Source: Comamonas testosteroni (GTDB lineage: Bacteria > Pseudomonadota > Gammaproteobacteria > Burkholderiales > Burkholderiaceae_C). From it: 64,000 nucleotides of DNA. Both the position numbers and the translations under genes were made by a program. Positions 7,235-15,845 of this stretch are shown here, in pieces. Each line of letters starts with the position of its first letter. Position 1 is the stretch's first letter. The stretch covers positions 1 through 64,000 of the forward strand of contig NZ_AWOR01000037.1 of NCBI RefSeq assembly GCF_000761245.1, written 5' to 3'. The notes beneath the pieces were generated by a model. It did not search any database. It saw only the letters and a program-made list of their open reading frames with translations, and had not been told where the DNA came from.

Positions 7235-8962
7235 ATGACATCAGACACTCCACCGATTGCCGCGCAAGGCGTGGCCACCCTGCCCGACGAGGCATGGGCG
7301 CAAGCCCGGCACCGGACGGAAATCATCGGGCCACTGGCAGCGCTTGAGGTGGTCGGGCATGAAGCCGCCGATGAGGCAGCCCAAGCGCTGGGCCTGTCCC
7401 GGCGACAGGTATATGTCCTGATCCGTCGCGCCCGGCAGGGTACTGGCCTGGTAACAGACCTGACGCCCGGCCGATCCGGCGGCGGCAAAGGCAAGGGGCG
7501 CTTGCCGGAACCGGTCGAGCGCATCATCCGCGAGCTGCTGCAAAAGCGCTTCCTGACCAAGCAGAAACGCAGCCTGGCGGCGTTCCACCGCGAAGTCGCG
7601 CAGGCGTGCAAAACCCAGAAGCTGCCGGTGCCGGCGCGCAACACCGTGGCCCAGCGGATTGCCGGACTACACCCGGCGAAAATAGCCCGCAGCCGGGGCG
7701 GGCAGGACGCTGCCCGTCCCTTGCAAGGCGCGGGTGGCATTCCGCCAGAAGTCACCATGCCGCTGGAACAGGTGCAGATCGACCACACCGTCATCGACCT
7801 GATCGTGGTCGACGAGCGCGACCGGCAACCGATTGGCCGCCCATATTTGACCCTCGCCATCGACGTGTTCACGCGCTGCGTACTCGGCATGGTGGTCACG
7901 CTGGAAGCGCCGTCCGCCGTCTCGGTCGGCCTATGCCTCGCGCATGCCGCCTGCGACAAGCGGCCCTGGCTGGAAGGGCTGAATGTGGAAATGGACTGGC
8001 CGATGAGCGGCAAGCCCAGGCTGCTCTATCTGGACAACGCGGCCGAGTTCAAAAGCGAAGCGCTGCGCCGTGGCTGCGAACAGCATGGCATCCGGCTGGA
8101 CTATCGCCCACCAGGCCAGCCGCACTACGGCGGCATCGTGGAACGGATCATCGGCACGGCGATGCAGATGATCCACGACGAATTACCGGGGACGACCTTC
8201 TCCAATCCCGGCCAGCGCGGCGAGTACGATTCCGAGAAGATGGCCACCCTGACGCTGCGCGAGCTGGAGCGCTGGCTCGCGTTGGCGGTAGGCACCTATC
8301 ACGGCTCCGTGCACAACGGCCTGCTCCAGCCGCCGGCCGCGCGCTGGGCCGAGGCCGTGGAGCGCGTTGGCGTCCCGGCCGTCGTTACCCGCCCCACCGC
8401 GTTTTTGGTCGATTTCCTGCCGGTGATCCGCCGCACCCTGACCCGCACCGGCTTTGTCATCGACCACATCCACTACTACGCCGACGCCCTCAAGCCGTGG
8501 ATTGCCCGGCGCGAGCGCTTGCCCGCCTTCCTGATCCGGCGCGATCCGCGCGACATCAGCCGCATCTGGGTACTGGAACCGGAAGGTCAGCACTATCTGG
8601 AGATCCACTACCGCACCTTGTCCCATCCGGCCGTCACCCTCTGGGAACAACGCCAGGCGCTGGCCAAATTGCGTCAGCTCGGGCGCGAGCAGGTGGACGA
8701 GTCGGCGCTGTTCCGCATGATCGGGCAGATGCGCGAGATCGTGACCACCGCCCAGAAGGCCACGCGCAAGGCGCGGCGCGACGCTGATCGCCGCCAGCAC
8801 CTCAAGACGTCGGAGCCACCGGCCAAGCCCATACCGCCGGATGTGGACATGGCTGACCCGCAGGCAGACAACCTGCCGCCGGCCAAACCGTTCGATCAGA
8901 TCGAGGAGTGGTCGCCGTCGATGAATATAAGAGGACTTGCCATGGAATGCTCTCGGACATAG
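7235..8962 (+). CDS. tniA: TniA, DDE transposase of a Tn402-family element
   Basis: A Tn402/Tn5053-type transposase of 575 residues from ATG 7235. An N-terminal helix-turn-helix is visible (ALGLSRRQVYVLIRRARQ), then the DDE core with D in QIDHTVIDL (residue 183), D in LLYLDNAAEF (267) and E in GGIVERIIG (303). The sequence follows TniA to EEW, normally the last residues, and then reads on for 15 extra codons because the DNA behind it, including tniB, has been replaced. The catalytic part is intact. TniA needs TniB and TniQ for targeted transposition, and these could come from the second element. An upstream ATG at 7142 is in frame but lies close to the terminal repeat and is not conserved as a start. 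Confidence 0.93.
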   Translation: MTSDTPPIAAQGVATLPDEAWAQARHRTEIIGPLAALEVVGHEAADEAAQALGLSRRQVYVLIRRARQGTGLVTDLTPGRSGGGKGKGRLPEPVERIIRELLQKRFLTKQKRSLAAFHREVAQACKTQKLPVPARNTVAQRIAGLHPAKIARSRGGQDAARPLQGAGGIPPEVTMPLEQVQIDHTVIDLIVVDERDRQPIGRPYLTLAIDVFTRCVLGMVVTLEAPSAVSVGLCLAHAACDKRPWLEGLNVEMDWPMSGKPRLLYLDNAAEFKSEALRRGCEQHGIRLDYRPPGQPHYGGIVERIIGTAMQMIHDELPGTTFSNPGQRGEYDSEKMATLTLRELERWLALAVGTYHGSVHNGLLQPPAARWAEAVERVGVPAVVTRPTAFLVDFLPVIRRTLTRTGFVIDHIHYYADALKPWIARRERLPAFLIRRDPRDISRIWVLEPEGQHYLEIHYRTLSHPAVTLWEQRQALAKLRQLGREQVDESALFRMIGQMREIVTTAQKATRKARRDADRRQHLKTSEPPAKPIPPDVDMADPQADNLPPAKPFDQIEEWSPSMNIRGLAMECSRT

Positions 8963-9057
8963 GAAATCAGGAGTTCCAATCTTCAGTGAGGGGCTAAGAT
9001 AGGAAAAGTTGAATTTCTAAACGATGAAATTCAGCTTTTCTGAACAAGGAGTGACTC

Positions 9058-9942
9058 ATGCGCGAAATCAGCCTGGACCGTCTGCGCACGTTGGTGGCCA
9101 TTGCCGACCTGGGTTCGTTTGCCGAGGCGGCCCGTGTGCTGCACCTCGCGCCACCCACGGTCAGTTTGCATATTGCCGACCTGGAGTCGCGGGTTGGCGG
9201 AAAGCTGTTGTCGCGCACACGTGGGCGCATTCAGCCTTCGGCGATTGGAGAAACGCTGGTGGAGCGCGCGCGGCGCCTGTTGGCGGATGCGGAGCAGGCG
9301 CTTGAGGACGTGGAGCGTCAGGTGCAGGGCTTGGCCGGGCGTGTGCGGCTGGGTGCCTCCACAGGGGCCATCGCACAGTTGATGCCGCAAGCTTTGGAGA
9401 CGTTGGGCCAACGCCATCCCGCTATCGATGTGCAGGTCGCGGTGCTCACGTCGCAGGAAACTTTGAAGAAGCTTGCCGAGGGCTCTTTGGAGATCGGTCT
9501 GGTCGCGCTGCCACAGACCCCGGTGAAGGAATTGCGGATCGAGCCATGGCGGCGGGACCCGGTCATGGCCTTCTTGCCGGCTCGCTGGGAATGCCCGGAT
9601 GTTGTGACCCCCGGTTGGCTGGCCGCCCAGCCATTAATTCTGAATGACAAAACTACTCGGCTTTCGCGCTTGACCTCGGAGTGGTTCGCCAGTGATGGAC
9701 GGCAGCCCACGCCGCGTATTCAACTGAACTACAACGATGCGATCAAAAGCCTAGTGGCGGCCGGTTATGGTGCGACGTTGTTGCCGCATGAAGCCTCCAC
9801 GCCATTGCCCGATACCAGGATCGTCATGCGGCCATTACAGCCCTTATTGTGGCGTCAACTTGGTATTGCCCACCGTGGTGGGGACGTCGAGCGGCCTACG
9901 CAACATGTGCTGGATGTGTTGTGGGGGTTGAGTGCGGGCTAG
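9058..9942 (+). CDS. LysR-family transcriptional regulator
   Basis: A 294-residue protein with an N-terminal winged helix-turn-helix (LDRLRTLVAIADLGSFAEAA and LHLAPPTVSLHIADLESRVG) and a LysR substrate-binding domain to the end. AAGGAG lies 6 bp ahead of the ATG. The effector is unknown and no obvious target gene is adjacent; the next genes face the other way. The 95 bp between tniA and this gene hold only the junction where tniB was lost and a short promoter region. Family call is secure, specific role unknown. Confidence 0.9.
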   Translation: MREISLDRLRTLVAIADLGSFAEAARVLHLAPPTVSLHIADLESRVGGKLLSRTRGRIQPSAIGETLVERARRLLADAEQALEDVERQVQGLAGRVRLGASTGAIAQLMPQALETLGQRHPAIDVQVAVLTSQETLKKLAEGSLEIGLVALPQTPVKELRIEPWRRDPVMAFLPARWECPDVVTPGWLAAQPLILNDKTTRLSRLTSEWFASDGRQPTPRIQLNYNDAIKSLVAAGYGATLLPHEASTPLPDTRIVMRPLQPLLWRQLGIAHRGGDVERPTQHVLDVLWGLSAG

Positions 9943-10009
9943 GGCGATGTTGTCAGAGAAAGGACCGCTTTCGACCCGGTCATACGGTGATTGAGGTCCC
10001 AGGCGTCAG

Positions 10010-10129
10010 CTACCGCACCTGAAGCCGTCGTTCATCGCTCCAAAGCCGGTGCCTGTCTCCGTTCGCCCAGGCCAGGGTGTCGTAGTACTTGTGCAGCAGC
10101 TCGGTAATGGCGGCGGTGTCGTCGGTCAT
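10010..10129 (-). pseudogene. N-terminal stub of a SnoaL/NTF2-like protein
   Basis: A 39-codon reading frame begins MTDDTAAITELLHKYYDTLA and stops after NGDRHRLWSDERRLQVR. The first 20 residues look like the start of a SnoaL/NTF2-like fold protein, and the rest is unrelated sequence reached by deletion. Its start overlaps the end of the frameshifted UDG gene. It is likely non-functional. Confidence 0.4.
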
Positions 10130-10726
10130 GGGGTTTCCTTGGGGTTGGCGGTGAGGACTGCCTGGACGCGTGCTTGCAGCGCGGGCAGCACGTCTTGTTG
10201 GAACCAGGGGTTGCGCACCAGCCAGCGATTGTTGCGCGGGCTAGGGTGAGGCAGGGGGAACGCTTGCGGCCAGTGCTCGCGCCAGGCTTCGACCACCCGG
10301 GTGAGCGGCGTCTTGCCAGTACCGAGGTGGTAGTCCATGGCGTAGCTGCCCAGCACGATGACCAGCGACAGGCGCTCGAAACGCTGCATGAAGGCTTCGC
10401 GCCAGGCGGGGGGCGCACTCCGGGCGTAGCGGCAGGTCACCGCTTTTGCCGGTGCCCGGATAACAGAAGCCCATGGGCAGAATGGCGATGCGGGTAGGGT
10501 CGTAGAAGGTGTCGCGGTCCACGCCCAGCCAGGCGCGCAGACGCGCGCCGCTGGCGTCGTCGAAGGGCACGCCTGAGGCATGGACCCGGGCCCCCGGTGC
10601 TTGGCCGGCGATGAGGATGGGCGCACTCGGGTGAAACTGGAAGACCGGCTGCACGCCGTGTGGCAGATGCGGTGCGCAGCGCGTGCAGGCGCGGACGTCG
10701 GTCAGAAAGGCGTCGAGTGTCGGCAT
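10126..10726 (-). pseudogene. Uracil-DNA glycosylase family protein, interrupted by one frameshift
   Basis: From ATG 10726 the frame reads MPTLDAFLTDVRACTRCAPH with the UDG-family motif ILIAGQAPGARVH, then GTGKSGDLPLRPECAP. At a run of six G (10408-10413, plus strand) the frame is lost. Removing one base gives AWREAFMQRFERLSLVIVLG and the C-terminal part down to 10126. The complete product would be close to 200 residues, typical for the MUG/Udg4-like group that removes uracil from DNA. The shift in a homopolymer may be real decay or a sequencing error. Confidence 0.75.
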
Positions 10727-10799
10727 GGCGCGCTTCCGGAAAGGGTGGCTCGCGCAGGACGGAGGTGCCATCCTGCGCGAAGCGTAACCCGGCAGCAAG

Positions 10800-11215
10800 T
10801 CAGTGCTGGGTCAGTGTCGGATAGCCCTGGATGAATACGCGGTCGGTCTTGGCCGCCGGCACATGGCAGCCCATGCAGTCGGCTTCGTAGCTGACGGCGA
10901 CATTCTTGGCGGGGGCGTCGGCCTTGAACAGCGCCCAGCCCCAGCCGTCGCCCCACAAGGGGTTGCTGGCGAAACGGCCTTTGGCGTCCTTGACCATCAC
11001 GAACCACACGGCCGCATCGGAACCCCAGACCACAGGGTTGCCAGTGGTCATGGCGCTGGTTTCGAGCTTGCGGATCTCTTTCACCAGCGTGGCGCCGTCC
11101 AAGAACTTGCCGGTCTTGCGGTAGTGCTCGGCCGAGGCCTTTAGTCGCCGGCCGTGACGGCCAGTGGCAGGACGAGGGCGCTGGCGAGCAGAGCGCCGGT
11201 GAGTGCGATTTTCAT
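10800..11215 (-). pseudogene. Cytochrome P460-like protein with an internal deletion
   Basis: From ATG 11215 the frame encodes a signal peptide (MKIALTGALLASALVLPLAV) and stops after TAGD. In another frame the following DNA encodes the C-terminal part of a cytochrome P460-type protein, with WGWALFKADAP and the haem-binding DCMGCH. The middle of the domain is missing and the frames do not match, so the gene is broken. P460 proteins are periplasmic haem proteins; those of ammonia oxidisers act on hydroxylamine, while the role of this type is unclear. Confidence 0.7.
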
Positions 11216-11242
11216 CGTGTTCTCCTTATATGCCTATGGAGA

Positions 11243-11776
11243 TCAGACGGCGACCACGGGGAAATCCACCGTGGGGTCGGCGATGTGGTTGGTGTAGTTG
11301 GTGAGCGTGTTCAGCGCGACGTTGGCGATCACTTCCAGTATCAGGCCGTCGTCGAGCCCCGCGCGGCGGTAGTTGGCCATGGCGTCGGCCGACACCACGC
11401 CGCGTTGCTCGACCAGCGCGCGGGCAAAGCCGGCGATTGCATCGTCAAGTGCGTTGGCCGCCTGGCCGGTGCGGGCCGCGGCGATGGCCTCTGCCGACAG
11501 TCCGGCACCTTTGCCGATCAGGGTGTGTGCGCTCAGGCAATACTGGCAGCGATTGGCTTGACCGGCAGCGAGCGCAACGATCTCGCGCTGGGAGGCATTC
11601 AGGCGGCCGGTGCCCAGCGTTTCGGACAAGCCGAGGTAGCCATTGAGCGCCGCCGGCGCGTGGGCCAGCGTGGCGAACAGGTTCGGCACCATGCCAAGCT
11701 TGGCTTTGACGGCCTTGAGTGTGGCAGCGGTAGCGGCGTCAGCGGTGTCGATGGTCAGGGGGGCGATTTGGGTCAT
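11243..11776 (-). CDS. AhpD-like/carboxymuconolactone decarboxylase-family protein
   Basis: A 177-residue all-helical protein of the AhpD/CMD family. The redox motif CQYCLSAHT, with its CxxC pair and following histidine, is characteristic of alkylhydroperoxidase-type members that reduce peroxides. Start 11776 is chosen because MTQIAPLTID matches family starts; an in-frame ATG lies 84 bp upstream. It is divergent from the AraC-type gene at 11895, a common pairing in which the regulator controls the peroxidase. Confidence 0.88.
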   Translation of the reverse strand: MTQIAPLTIDTADAATAATLKAVKAKLGMVPNLFATLAHAPAALNGYLGLSETLGTGRLNASQREIVALAAGQANRCQYCLSAHTLIGKGAGLSAEAIAAARTGQAANALDDAIAGFARALVEQRGVVSADAMANYRRAGLDDGLILEVIANVALNTLTNYTNHIADPTVDFPVVAV

Positions 11777-11894
11777 GTCTATCTCCGTAGTGGGTGAGGT
11801 GCAAGAGCACGTGGGCATGATCGCCCTTTGTTTGGTACGATATGGCACGTAAAGTATCAAATACGTAACCTATCGTCTTTATATGGAGAGTGGA

Positions 11895-12737
11895 ATGGCG
11901 GATCGACTGGCCGGCTTGCTCCGGCACTACTCGCTTTCGGCGCGCGTTTTTCACAGCGGCGCCTTCTGTGGGCAGCATCATTACGCGGCGCCGCATGGCT
12001 ATATCCATCTGGTGCGGCGCGGCCCGATTACGGCGCGTTCGCCCGTGCATGAAGATCTGCTGGTTACCGAGCCGAGCCTGCTGTTTTATCCGCGCGTGGC
12101 GTCGCATCGTTTTGTCGCCGCCCCCGGCGATACCGCTGAGCAGTTGTGTGCGGAGGTCGACCTGGGCGCTTCGACGGGCAATCCGTTGGCCATGGCCTTG
12201 CCGTCGATGCTGCTGATTCCGTTGGCGGACTTGCCCGGCCTCGGGCCGACGCTAGAGTTGCTGTTTGCCGAAGCCGAGCGCGACCAGTGCGGTCGGCAGG
12301 CCGCCATCGACCGCTTGTGCGAGTTGCTACTGATCCAGTTGCTGCGTTATCTGATGGATGGGCGGCTTGGCGCCACCGGACTGCTGGCGGGCCTGGCCGA
12401 CCCGAAACTCGCGCGCGCCATAACCGCCATGCACGATGCGCCGCAGACCGCGTGGTCGCTCGAGGCGCTGGCGGCGAAGGCGGGCATGTCACGCGCGCGC
12501 TTCGCCGCCGCGTTCAAGGACGCGGTGGGCGTCACGCCGGGCGACTATCTGGCCGACTGGCGGATGAACGTCAGTTGCACCCTGCTCAAGCAGGGGCGGC
12601 CGGTGGCGGTGGTGGCCGACCGCGTCGGCTACGGCAGCCCGAACGCTCTGGCGCGCGCCTTCCGCGTGCGCATGGGCTGCGCCCCGCGCGACTGGCTGGC
12701 GCAGCAGCGCGGTGACGCGGCGCTCAGCGGTTCGTGA
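11895..12737 (+). CDS. AraC-family transcriptional regulator
   Basis: A regulator of about 280 residues with an N-terminal cupin-type sensor domain (HYAAPHGYIHLVRRG) and a C-terminal double helix-turn-helix (SLEALAAKAGMSRARFAAAF and ADRVGYGSPNALARAFRVRM). ATG 11895 has GGAG 7-10 bp upstream; ATG 11883 in the same frame has no ribosome site. The divergent AhpD-like gene is the likely target, probably through the 118-bp intergenic region. The 3' end overlaps a decayed OmpA-type gene on the other strand. Confidence 0.88.
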   Translation: MADRLAGLLRHYSLSARVFHSGAFCGQHHYAAPHGYIHLVRRGPITARSPVHEDLLVTEPSLLFYPRVASHRFVAAPGDTAEQLCAEVDLGASTGNPLAMALPSMLLIPLADLPGLGPTLELLFAEAERDQCGRQAAIDRLCELLLIQLLRYLMDGRLGATGLLAGLADPKLARAITAMHDAPQTAWSLEALAAKAGMSRARFAAAFKDAVGVTPGDYLADWRMNVSCTLLKQGRPVAVVADRVGYGSPNALARAFRVRMGCAPRDWLAQQRGDAALSGS

Positions 12738-12798
12738 GTTTGAGTTCGATTCGCCGGTTCTTGGCGTAGGCGGCGCCGGTGTTGCGCTCGTCGAGCGG
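12724..12798 (-). pseudogene. C-terminal fragment of an OmpA/MotB-like protein
   Basis: The minus strand reads LDERNTGAAYAKNRRIELKL and then TNR and stop. NRRIEL is the conserved end of OmpA-type peptidoglycan-binding domains. Only about 25 codons remain. Confidence 0.5.
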
Positions 12799-12800
12799 GT

Positions 12801-12926
12801 GAAATTCGCATCACGCCGGAACAACTGGCGGAACTCCAGGTGGCGATCCGTCAACGGCTGGTCAGTCTGTTCGTGCGGCGCGGCCGGCTGGACAAGGCTG
12901 AGTCAGTGGCGCAGGTAGCTGGATGA
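12801..12926 (+). pseudogene. Fragment of an IS91-type transposase
   Basis: The 41-codon stretch EIRITPEQLAELQVAIRQRL followed by VSLFVRRGRLDK resembles the linker found in Y2-type (IS91/ISPps1) transposases. It may mark an insertion-sequence scar where the OmpA fragment and the downstream gene were joined. Confidence 0.4.
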
Positions 12927-12953
12927 CGCTGTCCCGCCCGGAGCAGACAAAGC

Positions 12954-13910
12954 TCACGCGCGCCCAAAGGTTCTTCGCCATTCACTGGGACTGACCTGGT
13001 TTCTGCGCTTGAAGTGCTGACGCAGCGAGGTCGGGTTCTGAAATCCGACCAGGTCAGAGATGGCTTCCACCGGCAAGGTGGTGCTTTCCAGCAGCTCTCG
13101 GGTCCGCTGCAGGCGTTCGTTGATGAGCCAGTCTCCCAACGACATGCCGGTCGCCTTGCTGAAGTGGCGCGTGAACGTGCGCCGGCTCATGGCGGCGCGT
13201 TGGGCCAGCGCATCGACCGAGTGGACCTGGTTCAGGTGCTGGCGCAAATGGTCCAGCAACTGATTGATCCTGGCATCTTGCGTGGAAGGGGCAAGCGGCT
13301 GTTCAATGAACTGAGCCTGTCCTCCTTCGCGGTGAGGCGGCACCACCATCATCCGGGCGACTTTGTTGGCCGTTTTCTGGCCGTAGAACTTGCGCACGAT
13401 GTAGAGGCAGCAGTCCAGGCCCGCCCCTGTTCCCGCCGATGTGATCAGGCCATCGTCATCGACATACAGCGCATTCATGTCCAGTTGCACTTGCGGAAAG
13501 CGCAGCTTGAAATCCTGCTCCGCCATCCAGTGTGTGGATGCGCGTTTGCCATCCAGCAAGCCCGCATAGGCGAGGACATACGCGCCGTAGCACAGCCCCA
13601 CCACATGGGCACCCCGCTGGCGGGCCTGGCGCAAGGCGGCTATCAGCTCGGGCTCAGGACGCTCGGCCAGATCATGCCAACCGGGGATCACGACGATGTC
13701 AGCCTTGGCCAGCAACTCCAGCCCGCCATCGGGTTGGACGAACAAGGCCCGCTCGGCCGCCAGCGCGGTGCCGCCTGGCGTGACGATCTTCAGATCGAAC
13801 AGCGCCTGCTCGGGCAACTGCGCACTGAAGATCAAGAACGGCACGCCAAAGTGAAACGGGCTGAAGTGCGGGTAGCTCACGAGGGCCACGAGGGGAAGTC
13901 GCTTTGACAT
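12954..13910 (-). CDS. GlxA-family regulator (DJ-1/PfpI domain plus AraC-type HTH)
   Basis: A 318-residue protein from ATG 13910. Residues 1-190 form a DJ-1/PfpI-like domain with the nucleophile-elbow motif VVGLCYGAYVLAYAG. The last 100 residues are an AraC-type double helix-turn-helix (DALAQRAAMSRRTFTRHFSK, VEAISDLVGFQNPTSLRQHF). The open frame extends 110 codons upstream into the neighbouring gene; that part is not protein-like and the chosen start fits family starts. It is divergent from the metallo-beta-lactamase-fold gene, which is its likely target. Confidence 0.9.
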   Translation of the reverse strand: MSKRLPLVALVSYPHFSPFHFGVPFLIFSAQLPEQALFDLKIVTPGGTALAAERALFVQPDGGLELLAKADIVVIPGWHDLAERPEPELIAALRQARQRGAHVVGLCYGAYVLAYAGLLDGKRASTHWMAEQDFKLRFPQVQLDMNALYVDDDGLITSAGTGAGLDCCLYIVRKFYGQKTANKVARMMVVPPHREGGQAQFIEQPLAPSTQDARINQLLDHLRQHLNQVHSVDALAQRAAMSRRTFTRHFSKATGMSLGDWLINERLQRTRELLESTTLPVEAISDLVGFQNPTSLRQHFKRRNQVSPSEWRRTFGRA

Positions 13911-14025
13911 GAAGCTCCTGGGTGAAGTGGCCCAATTCTTTCGAATATTGACGCTTGGGTCAATTCTACAAAGGGGCGAGAGACACGACCATGGAGGCCT
14001 CTTCAACTCAACGCGGGTGTCCCCC

Positions 14026-14913
14026 ATGTTCTCGATGAAAGCTTTCACTCCCCTGCTGGTCTCGCTGTCGCTGGGCGCCTTTGCGGCAACCGCCTGGTCT
14101 GCACCGGCAACCGTCACCGGCACCTCGGTCAAAGTGCAGCAGATCCGTAACGCCACGGTGAAGATCGACTTTGCTGGCACGACCTTCCTGGTCGACCCGA
14201 TGCTGTCGGACCAAGGGGCGTTCCCCGGCTTCCCGGGCACTTACCGCAGCGAACTGAGAAACCCCTTGGTCGCGCTGCCCTTTTCAGTGAAGGATGTGCT
14301 GGACAGCGTGGAAGCAGTGGTCGTGACCCACACCCATACAGACCATTGGGATGAGGCCGCTCAAAAGGCGATCCCCAAGAGCCTGCCGGTCTTCACGCAG
14401 AACGAAGCGGATGCCAAGCTCATTCGCAGCCAAGGCTTCCAGGACGTCCGCGTGCTCACCGGCTCCACCACCTTCAAGGGTGTGAAGCTGAGCAGGACCG
14501 GCGGTCAGCACGGCACGGATTTGTGGTTTGCCGACCCCGCGCGTGCGGCGTTCATGGGCCCGGTCATGGGGGTCGTGTTTGCGGCGCCGCAGGCAAAGAC
14601 GGTCTACGTGGCGGGGGACACGGTGTGGCGTCCGGAAGTGGATCAGGCACTGAAGCTGCACAAGCCCGACGTGGTGATCCTCAACACAGGGAGCGCGCTC
14701 GTGAGTGGCTTTGAGGAGCATCCCATCATCATGGGCAAGCAGGACACACTCCAGGCCACCAAGGCAGCGCCCCATGCGGCCATCGTGGCCGTGCACATGG
14801 ATGCGGTGAACCACATGTCACTCACCCGCAAGGCCCTGCGTGAGTTTGTGCAAGACCATAAAATTGAGCAACGGGTGCTGATTCCCGAGGATGGCGAAAC
14901 CCTCCGGTTCTAA
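14026..14913 (+). CDS. Exported metallo-beta-lactamase-fold hydrolase
   Basis: About 295 residues with a signal peptide (KAFTPLLVSLSLGAFAATAW, cleavage after SA) and an MBL fold. The metal motif is THTHTDHWDEA; a later DTVWRPEV and a histidine in VHMDAVNH fit the remaining ligands. It belongs with the UlaG-like group of MBL proteins, not with true beta-lactamases; substrate unknown. Starts at 14026 and 14035 are both reasonable. The divergent GlxA-type regulator suggests an inducible two-gene unit. It is the last cargo gene before the integron remnant. Confidence 0.85.
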   Translation: MFSMKAFTPLLVSLSLGAFAATAWSAPATVTGTSVKVQQIRNATVKIDFAGTTFLVDPMLSDQGAFPGFPGTYRSELRNPLVALPFSVKDVLDSVEAVVVTHTHTDHWDEAAQKAIPKSLPVFTQNEADAKLIRSQGFQDVRVLTGSTTFKGVKLSRTGGQHGTDLWFADPARAAFMGPVMGVVFAAPQAKTVYVAGDTVWRPEVDQALKLHKPDVVILNTGSALVSGFEEHPIIMGKQDTLQATKAAPHAAIVAVHMDAVNHMSLTRKALREFVQDHKIEQRVLIPEDGETLRF

Positions 14914-14969
14914 ACTACTACGGTGCCTCGTCGTCAAGACCGGACACGGGGGACCAGAGACCGCTTTTG

Positions 14970-15068
14970 GCCGGCAGCAGCCCGTCGTTGCCTGATGGAT
15001 CCAACCCCTCCGCTGCTATAGTGCAGTCGGCTTCTGACGTTCAGTGCAGCCGTCTTCTGAAAACGACA
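14970..15068 (-). mobile_element. IRi end of a class 1 integron (about 99 bp remnant)
   Basis: Read inwards from 15068 the sequence is the familiar 5' terminus of class 1 integrons: the 25-bp repeat, the second TniA-binding repeat (GAAGCCGACTGCAC), the BamHI site GGATCC and GGGCTGCTGCCGGCC, where the match ends. No intI1, attI or cassette remains. It supplies the right end of the 7092-15068 element. Confidence 0.85.
15044..15068 (-). repeat. Tn402-type terminal repeat, integron side (IRi)
   Basis: From the tip: TGTCGTTTTCAGAAGACGGC then TGCAC, followed outside by target duplication GCGCA at 15069-15073. Confidence 0.88.
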
Positions 15069-15227
15069 GCGCAGGTGGCCAAGCAACCGATGCAGCTCCG
15101 GACGATCCCAGCGCCCACCAGAGGCCTTCTCCTGGAAGATCAACCCACACCCTGCCGATTGCAAGGCAGAGATTTGAGCTTGGTTGTCTTGCTCTTGGGT
15201 CGAAACGCGGGCGTAACCGATGCGCAT
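15069..15227 (-). pseudogene. tnpR: tnpR resolvase, N-terminal fragment
   Basis: The minus strand from ATG 15227 encodes MRIGYARVSTQEQDNQAQIS and ends at LLGHLR where the Tn402-family element was inserted. It includes the catalytic serine of the RVST motif. The remainder of the gene is at 6679-7091 in the same frame, so one intact Tn3-type resolvase gene was split by a 7,977-bp insertion. Confidence 0.93.
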
Positions 15228-15309
15228 GATTGCTTATTCCTATTGCCATTTGTTTTTATTTTGCAATACGTTTTAGCAACGCACAACACCTTATGGGTGT
15301 GCTGCCTCC
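15228..15309. promoter_or_regulatory. Part of the res/promoter region of the chromate transposon
   Basis: This AT-rich stretch ahead of tnpR holds TTGCAAAATAAAAACAAATG on the minus strand and a hairpin-like ACACC-TTAT-GGTGT near 15288-15301. Tn3-family res sites lie here. The region is cut at 15309 by the Tn5053-type element and continues at 27691. Sub-sites were not delimited. Confidence 0.5.
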
Positions 15310-15334
15310 TGTCATTTTCAGAAGGTGACTGCAC
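15310..15334 (+). repeat. Tn5053-type terminal repeat, mer side
   Basis: TGTCATTTTCAGAAGGTGAC then TGCAC. A second TniA-binding-like repeat, GAGTCGGCTGCAC, follows at about 15344-15356. Confidence 0.88.
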
Positions 15335-15373
15335 GGAATATCAAGAGTCGGCTGCACAGTCTTTTCTGATCTG

Positions 15374-15411
15374 TGGTCGTCTCAGAAAACGGAAAATAAA
15401 GCACGCTAAGC
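15374..15411 (+). repeat. Tn21-type 38-bp repeat beside the first merR of the Tn5053-type element
   Basis: Begins GTGGTCGTCTCAGAAAACGG and ends AAGCACGCTAAG, with one change in the GGGG tip. It is an internal relic of the mer module's Tn21-like origin, repeated at 20801-20838. Confidence 0.8.
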
Positions 15412-15840
15412 TGTGGAAGCCCCTGCCAAGCTCGTTCCACCTTGCAACGACGCAATCAGCGGACACGAAACATTCCCCTGCCGCGAATGGCAGGCGCACA
15501 CCAGGTCAGACAGCACAGCCTCCATGCGCGCCAAATCGGCCATCTTCTCGCGCACGTCTTGGAGCTTGTGCTCGGCCAGGCTGCTGGCCTCCTCGCAGTG
15601 GGTGCCATCGTCGAGCCGCAACAGCTCGGCAATCTCGTCCAGACTGAACCCCAGCCGCTGTGCCGATTTCACGAATTTCACCCGAACCACGTCCGCCTCC
15701 CCATAGCGGCGGATGCTGCCGTAAGGCTTGTCCGGTTCCGGCAACAGGCCCTTGCGCTGATAGAAGCGGATTGTCTCCACGTTGACCCCGGCCGCCTTGG
15801 CAAAAACGCCAATGGTCAGGTTTTCCAAATTATTTTCCAT
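15406..15840 (-). CDS. merR: MerR, Hg(II)-responsive regulator (first module)
   Basis: A 144-residue MerR starting [20 protein letters not shown]. The winged helix is followed by the Hg(II) cysteines in GTHCEEA and in [14 protein letters not shown]. It controls the divergent merT promoter at 15846-15876. The 3' half of the gene is identical in sequence to the copy at 20834, while the 5' half differs at many bases, so the pair is a recombination mosaic. The stop overlaps the 38-bp repeat by 6 bp. Confidence 0.95.
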   Translation of the reverse strand: MENNLENLTIGVFAKAAGVNVETIRFYQRKGLLPEPDKPYGSIRRYGEADVVRVKFVKSAQRLGFSLDEIAELLRLDDGTHCEEASSLAEHKLQDVREKMADLARMEAVLSDLVCACHSRQGNVSCPLIASLQGGTSLAGASTA

Positions 15841-15845
15841 ATCGC

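Larger units (their letters stand above)
7092..15068. mobile_element. Tn402-family element with tniA only, cargo genes and a class 1 integron IRi end
   Basis: The left tip TGTCGTTTTCAGAAGACGAC (from 7092) and the right tip (its inverted counterpart ending at 15068) are Tn402-type 25-bp repeats. GCGCA is duplicated outside them at 7087-7091 and 15069-15073. Length is 7,977 bp. It contains tniA but no tniB, tniQ or tniR, so it should need helper proteins; the complete set at 23060-27542 could supply them. The right end is the 5' terminus of a class 1 integron without intI. Cargo between the ends is chromosomal in style. Confidence 0.88.

Noticed and set aside
13911..14240. N-terminal extension of the GlxA-type frame (110 codons)
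   Set aside because: It covers the promoter and start of the divergent MBL gene and does not look like protein; family starts fit 13910.
14970..15068. A functional class 1 integron
   Set aside because: Only about 99 bp of the IRi end are present; no intI1, attI or cassettes were found.
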